The position numbers were made by a program, and so were the translations under genes. Below are positions 60,318-64,000 of a DNA stretch of 64,000 nt, one piece after another (position 1 is the stretch's first letter; every line of letters starts with the position of its first letter). The stretch comes from Borrelia sp. HM (lineage in GTDB: Bacteria > Spirochaetota > Spirochaetia > Borreliales > Borreliaceae): assembly GCF_019669085.1 (NCBI RefSeq), contig NZ_AP024401.1, positions 620,001 to 684,000 of the forward strand, written 5' to 3'. The notes below the pieces were generated by a model, which was given only the letters and a program-made list of their open reading frames with translations, was not told where the DNA came from and ran no database searches.

Positions 60318-61130
60318 TTAACATCCTGATTGTGAGGTATTGTTTCTCATTAACTTAAGTATTATTAGATTAAATGTTAATATTATTATCATGATGATAA
60401 AAGAAATAGAGGCTCCGGTATTCCAATCTTCTACGAATAAAAATTGTTTTTCAATTAAATTCCCAATTAAAATTTGCTTTGACCCTCCTAGTAGATCTGA
60501 GATAATAAATTCTGTGATTGAAGGAATGAATACCATTATTATGCCTGTTGCAAGATAAGATAGTGTTAATGGCAATTTTATATACAATAATATTTGCCAT
60601 GTTTTTGCACCAAGGTCTCTAGCAGCTTCAATGTATTCATGCTTTACTTTTGATAGTCCTATGTATATTGGTAGGACCATAAATGGTAAAAAATTATATA
60701 CCATGCCTATGATTACGGCTTTTTCATTATAGAGCAATTCCATAGGTTTAAATCCCATTGCTTCAACTAAATTGTTAAGAATACCATTTTTGCCTAATAT
60801 TCTTATCCAAGCATAAGTTCTAAGTAAAGTATTAATCCACATAGGGAGTATTATCATTATTATAAGAATGTTCTGGATATTTTTTTTTGATATGGATATA
60901 AACCATGCTGTTGGATATCCAATTAGCATACAAAAAGTGGTTGTAATTAGTGCAAAGTTTAGGCTTCTTGAAAAAATTTTTAAGTAACTTGGTTCTAGTA
61001 ATCTTATAAAATTTGCAAATGTGAATTCTTTTTGTTCATTAATAAATCCTAAAACTATTATTGTGATTACTGGAAAGATAATAAATATTGATAAGAATAA
61101 AATATATATAATTAAAATTATTCTATTCAT
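60318..61130 (-). CDS. potB: Spermidine/putrescine ABC transporter permease PotB
   Basis: Second inner-membrane permease of the system, six spans, with the coupling motif AARDLGAKTWQILLYIKLPL and then PSITEFIISDLLGG. 270 residues. Five bases separate it from potA upstream, and potC begins almost directly after it. Confidence 0.95.
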   Translation of the reverse strand: MNRIILIIYILFLSIFIIFPVITIIVLGFINEQKEFTFANFIRLLEPSYLKIFSRSLNFALITTTFCMLIGYPTAWFISISKKNIQNILIIMIILPMWINTLLRTYAWIRILGKNGILNNLVEAMGFKPMELLYNEKAVIIGMVYNFLPFMVLPIYIGLSKVKHEYIEAARDLGAKTWQILLYIKLPLTLSYLATGIIMVFIPSITEFIISDLLGGSKQILIGNLIEKQFLFVEDWNTGASISFIIMIIILTFNLIILKLMRNNTSQSGC

Positions 61131-61135
61131 TTTTA

Positions 61136-62179
61136 TTATTCCTTACACATTACATGAATATCATCAGGTCCTAATAAAATATCAACTTCTTCCCCAACTT
61201 TTGTAAGTTTTGTGCTTTGAACTAACCAGTTATATTGTTGAATTTTTATTGACATTTCGTAGTGTACACCTTGGAATATTGCTGAAGTGATTATTCCAGT
61301 TAAATGTCCTTGGCCTTTTGGCAGTATTTTTACATCTTCTGGTCTAATCACCAAGTCAACGGGTTCTTTATGTTGAAATCCTTTATCAAGACATTTGAAA
61401 TTTTTACCAAACATGCTCACAACGAATTCTTTTTCATATATTCCTTCGAAAATATTGCTTTCTCCGATAAAACTAGCTACAAATTTTGTTTTAGGTTCAT
61501 TGTAGATTTCCTCAGGTGTTCCAATTTGAAGTATTATTCCTTCATGCATGACTACTACTCTGTCACTCATTGTGAGTGCTTCTTCTTGATCGTGAGTAAC
61601 ATAGATAAATGTTATTCCAAGCTTTCTTTGTATTTTTTTAAGCTCCCTTTGCATTTCTTGTCTCATCTTTAAATCAAGAGCCGAGAGTGGTTCATCTAAT
61701 AGTAAAAGCTTAGGTTCCATAATGATTGCTCTTGCAATCGCTACTCTTTGTTTTTGTCCTCCTGAGAGTTCATTAATATTTCTGTAGGCGTATTTTTGCA
61801 TATCAATTAGGGAAAGTACTTCTTTTACTTTTTCTTTAATTATTTTTTTATTTATTTTTTTCATTCTAAGCCCAAATGAGATGTTGTCAAAAACATTCAT
61901 ATGTGGAAATAGAGCGTAATTTTGAAATATAGTATTTATCTCTCTTTTATTAGGTTTAACTTTTGAAATTTCTTGTGATAAAAAATAGATTTTTCCTTCA
62001 TTTTGGTTTAAAAAGCCTCCTAATATTTTTATTAATGTTGTTTTTCCACATCCTGATGGACCAAGTAAGGTTATAAATTCGTTTTTTTTAATTTTTAAAT
62101 TAATCTTATCTAGGGTTTTATTGGCAATATCAGTATAATAATGACTTAAATCTTTGATCTCTAGGATATAGCTATCCAA
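61136..62179 (-). CDS. potA: Spermidine/putrescine ABC transporter ATPase PotA
   Basis: ATP-binding subunit driving polyamine import. Walker [15 protein letters not shown]-loop [12 protein letters not shown], signature [16 protein letters not shown], Walker [13 protein letters not shown], switch His in [12 protein letters not shown], then a TOBE domain (about residues 270-345). Start is a TTG at 62179 with GGGAGGG nine bases upstream, giving the family N-terminus [11 protein letters not shown]. First gene of the operon potA-potB-potC-potD; polyamines are needed because Borrelia makes none. Confidence 0.95.
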   Translation of the reverse strand: MDSYILEIKDLSHYYTDIANKTLDKINLKIKKNEFITLLGPSGCGKTTLIKILGGFLNQNEGKIYFLSQEISKVKPNKREINTIFQNYALFPHMNVFDNISFGLRMKKINKKIIKEKVKEVLSLIDMQKYAYRNINELSGGQKQRVAIARAIIMEPKLLLLDEPLSALDLKMRQEMQRELKKIQRKLGITFIYVTHDQEEALTMSDRVVVMHEGIILQIGTPEEIYNEPKTKFVASFIGESNIFEGIYEKEFVVSMFGKNFKCLDKGFQHKEPVDLVIRPEDVKILPKGQGHLTGIITSAIFQGVHYEMSIKIQQYNWLVQSTKLTKVGEEVDILLGPDDIHVMCKE

Positions 62180-62227
62180 CTAATTGGACCCTCCCTTTTG
62201 TGTGCCGATTTGGGCTACATGAAAAAG

Positions 62228-62256
62228 ATTATACTTTATATCAATGCTTATGTAAA
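62228..62256 (-). promoter_or_regulatory. Promoter of the potABCD operon
   Basis: On the minus strand TTTACA (62256-62251), 17 bases, TATAAT (62233-62228). Transcription would begin near 62221, giving a leader of about 42 bases that is markedly richer in G+C than its surroundings (GCCC...CGGC, GGGAGGG). Confidence 0.75.
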
Positions 62257-62276
62257 TAATTTTATTTGTTGTTATT

Positions 62277-63113
62277 TTAACATCTTATGTCAAGTATAAT
62301 TTGTCCAAATTTTCCTTCTCTATATTCTTTGATTAGTATTTTTGATGCTCGTTCGATATCTATTTTATGTTTTTTATTTATTAAACCTCTTTTTATTCCA
62401 AATTCTTCCAAAATTTTAAGTGAATCTATTGATGTTATATTATATTTTTTTAATAATTTTTTTTTATTGTTTATATGCATTTCTTTAAGTAGATATAGTG
62501 CAAGTTCTGTGTGATCTAGTATTTCGTTTTTAATCATATCTAATATGGCAAGTTTTTTTGCAATCTCTTGATTTTCTAAATTATGCCATAAGATTCCTGG
62601 CATATCGAAGATATTAATTTCTTCATTTATTTTTACTATTTGTATGTTTTTTGTATGCCCTGGTTTATTTGCAACACTTGTACTTTTTTTGCCTACTAGT
62701 AGGTTGATAATTGATGATTTTCCAACATTTGGTACTCCAATTACTAATATTTTTATTTTTTCTTTATAGTTGTTTATTTTTTTTACATTAGCTATTTTTT
62801 TTATATTATCTATTATTTGTTTTCTTATTCCTTTTTTATATATGTTGGTAATTATTACATGGTTGCCAAGTGTTTCAAAGTATTCTTTCCATTTCAAGAT
62901 TTCTCTCTCTTGTGTTAGATCTGATTTGTTTAAGAGTATTATTTTATTTTTTTTTGTGTTTTTAATTATTTTTTCAATTAGTGGATTTTTGCTGCTAATT
63001 GGAGCTCTAGCATCAAGTATTTCTAATACAACATTTGTTCTTTTAAGGTTTTCCTGGATTAAGTCTAGTGCTCTTTTCATATGACCAGGAAACCAGTTAA
63101 TTTTTTTTGACAT
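62277..63113 (-). CDS. Circularly permuted ribosome-biogenesis GTPase (RbgA/YlqF type)
   Basis: GTPase that aids late assembly of the 50S subunit. Its motifs are in permuted order: the G4 LLNKSD comes first, then G1 VIGVPNVGKSSIIN, and G3 FDMPGIL. The N-terminus INWFPGHMKRALDLI is the RbgA signature, and a helical C-terminal domain (about 180-278) completes it. 278 residues. Lies between the potABCD promoter and nanE, divergent from nanE. Confidence 0.92.
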   Translation of the reverse strand: MSKKINWFPGHMKRALDLIQENLKRTNVVLEILDARAPISSKNPLIEKIIKNTKKNKIILLNKSDLTQEREILKWKEYFETLGNHVIITNIYKKGIRKQIIDNIKKIANVKKINNYKEKIKILVIGVPNVGKSSIINLLVGKKSTSVANKPGHTKNIQIVKINEEINIFDMPGILWHNLENQEIAKKLAILDMIKNEILDHTELALYLLKEMHINNKKKLLKKYNITSIDSLKILEEFGIKRGLINKKHKIDIERASKILIKEYREGKFGQIILDIRC

Positions 63114-63236
63114 TGTTAAATTTATTATAGCGTAATTTATGCAAATATAAATTTATATATTCCAATTTATATCCAATTGTATCTTTTTTAAAAATGATAT
63201 AGTTTATAATTTGACATTTTTAAAAAATTGAGTTAT

Positions 63237-63242
63237 AGGAGG
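63237..63242 (+). promoter_or_regulatory. Ribosome-binding site that fixes the nanE start
   Basis: A complete AGGAGG seven bases before the ATT at 63250. No ATG, GTG or TTG is within usable distance in the coding frame. Confidence 0.75.
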
Positions 63243-63249
63243 TTTTAAT

Positions 63250-63945
63250 ATTATTAAAGAAATTAAAAGAGGTCTAATTGTGTCTTGCCAGGCCCTTGAA
63301 GGAGAACCATTGCATAGCAGCTTTATTATGTCAAAGATGGCTTTAGCTGCCAAGATGGGAGGTGCAATTGGAATAAGAGCCAATGGTGTTTTAGATATTA
63401 GGCAAATAAAATTGGAAGTAGATTTACCTATAATAGGTATTATTAAAAGAGTTTATGATAGAGCTCCTGTTTTTATTACACCTACTATTAAGGAAATTGA
63501 TGAGCTTTGCAAGGAAGGAGTTGATGTAATTGCTCTTGATGCTACGCTTAGGGAACGTCCTGATGGTCTCTTGTTAACTGAATTTTTTGATAAGATCAAA
63601 AAAAAGTATCCAAATCAGCGTTTGATGGCAGATATTTCTTCTTTAGAAGAAGCTATCAATGCAGATAAGCTTGGATTTGATTTTATTGGTACAACTCTAC
63701 ATGGGTATACAAAGAATACTGAAGGGTGTAATATTGCAGATAATGATTTTGACTTTTTAAAAAATTTAATTAAATGTAATTTTAAATCAAAATTAATCGT
63801 TGAGGGTAAGATTGATACTCCTCTTAAAGCCCAACGAAGCTTTGAACTGGGAATTGATTTGGTTGTTGTAGGTAGCGCTATTACACGACCTATGGAAATT
63901 ACTAAGAGTTTTGTTGATAAAATAAATGAAGTTAAGGGAACTTAG
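63250..63945 (+). CDS. nanE: N-acetylmannosamine-6-phosphate 2-epimerase, apparent ATT start
   Basis: Converts ManNAc-6-P to GlcNAc-6-P for amino-sugar use. Signatures: [64 protein letters not shown], and [10 protein letters not shown]. The only in-frame conventional start (GTG at 63280) falls inside the conserved GLIVSCQ, and an in-frame TGA lies at 63229. Between them AGGAGG (63237-63242) stands seven bases before an ATT at 63250, so ATT is the likely start, giving 231 residues. A TATAAT lies at 63205-63210. Confidence 0.9.
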   Translation: MIKEIKRGLIVSCQALEGEPLHSSFIMSKMALAAKMGGAIGIRANGVLDIRQIKLEVDLPIIGIIKRVYDRAPVFITPTIKEIDELCKEGVDVIALDATLRERPDGLLLTEFFDKIKKKYPNQRLMADISSLEEAINADKLGFDFIGTTLHGYTKNTEGCNIADNDFDFLKNLIKCNFKSKLIVEGKIDTPLKAQRSFELGIDLVVVGSAITRPMEITKSFVDKINEVKGT

Positions 63946-63994
63946 GGATCGTTGATTATGTTTGATGAGTCTCTTTTTTATATAGGAGGGTTTT

Positions 63995-64000
63995 ATGGGA
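63995..64000 (+). CDS. First two codons of the next gene
   Basis: ATG GGA at the very end of the window, four bases after a strong AGGAGGG (63984-63990). By gene order this would be the glucose-type PTS permease (ptsG) that I recall after nanE in B. burgdorferi; only the ribosome site and start codon can be seen. An in-frame ATG at about 63959 (MFDESLFYIGGFYG) is an alternative start. Confidence 0.4.

Noticed and set aside
63211-63239. TTGACA with TATAGG at 17-base spacing as the nanE promoter
   Set aside because: It would put the transcript start after the AGGAGG site; the TATAAT at 63205-63210 fits better with a leader carrying that site.

Overview
This is a stretch of Borrelia (spirochete) chromosome. 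The DNA is very AT-rich, the start codons are often TTG or GTG, and the gene order matches, from memory, the block BB0595 to BB0645 of Borrelia burgdorferi. Two things suggest a relative of the Lyme group, possibly a relapsing-fever species: there is one intact nhaC-type antiporter beside a decayed second copy, and the UvrD/PcrA-type helicase gene that I recall between cheD and pepD in B. burgdorferi is missing. The species cannot be fixed from the sequence alone. No phage, insertion sequence, CRISPR array or plasmid-like segment is visible; this is core chromosome.

Layout. 0-5.6 kb: two divergent chemoreceptor genes, a truncated gene at the left edge, and murB. 5.8-10.9 kb: a forward run cysS, TIG/transglutaminase-like protein, glyA, DjlA-like J protein. 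11-14.5 kb (minus): p66 porin and lactate permease. 14.5-17.7 kb: dacA, cheD, pepD. 17.8-18.2 kb: a His-Arg-Leu-Gly tRNA cluster. 18.2-24.1 kb: the proteostasis run tig-clpP-clpX-lon and a 48-residue basic protein. 24.2-30 kb: rpsD with the initiator tRNA, a GNAT-CDF fusion, an unknown protein, cdd, a DHH phosphoesterase and a NagZ-like glycosidase. 30.3-41.5 kb: tRNA(CAT), a DJ-1 protein, ackA, mfd, a secreted protein plus LysM amidase, tRNA-Asn, RNase M5, an M18 aminopeptidase and a lipoprotein. 41.5-44.6 kb: divergent fruA/fruK and tRNA-Asp. 44.6-54.6 kb (minus): recD-recB-recC-pncB. 54.8-58.4 kb: zwf, nhaC remnant, nhaC. 58.4-62.2 kb (minus): potABCD. 62.3-64 kb: an RbgA-like GTPase, nanE and the first bases of the next gene.

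Themes. Many genes serve an organism that scavenges and has little biosynthesis: lactate, fructose and spermidine/putrescine transport, nicotinate and cytidine salvage, and peptidases. A second theme is the cell wall: MurB, DacA, NagZ-like, LysM amidase and NanE. A third is chemotaxis: two receptors and CheD. The most unusual observations are an apparent ATT start codon for nanE, a CDF transporter with an N-terminal acetyltransferase-like domain and a changed metal site, a perfect 56-base palindrome across the fruA stop codon, a decayed nhaC paralogue, and a short conserved-looking basic protein beside rpsD.
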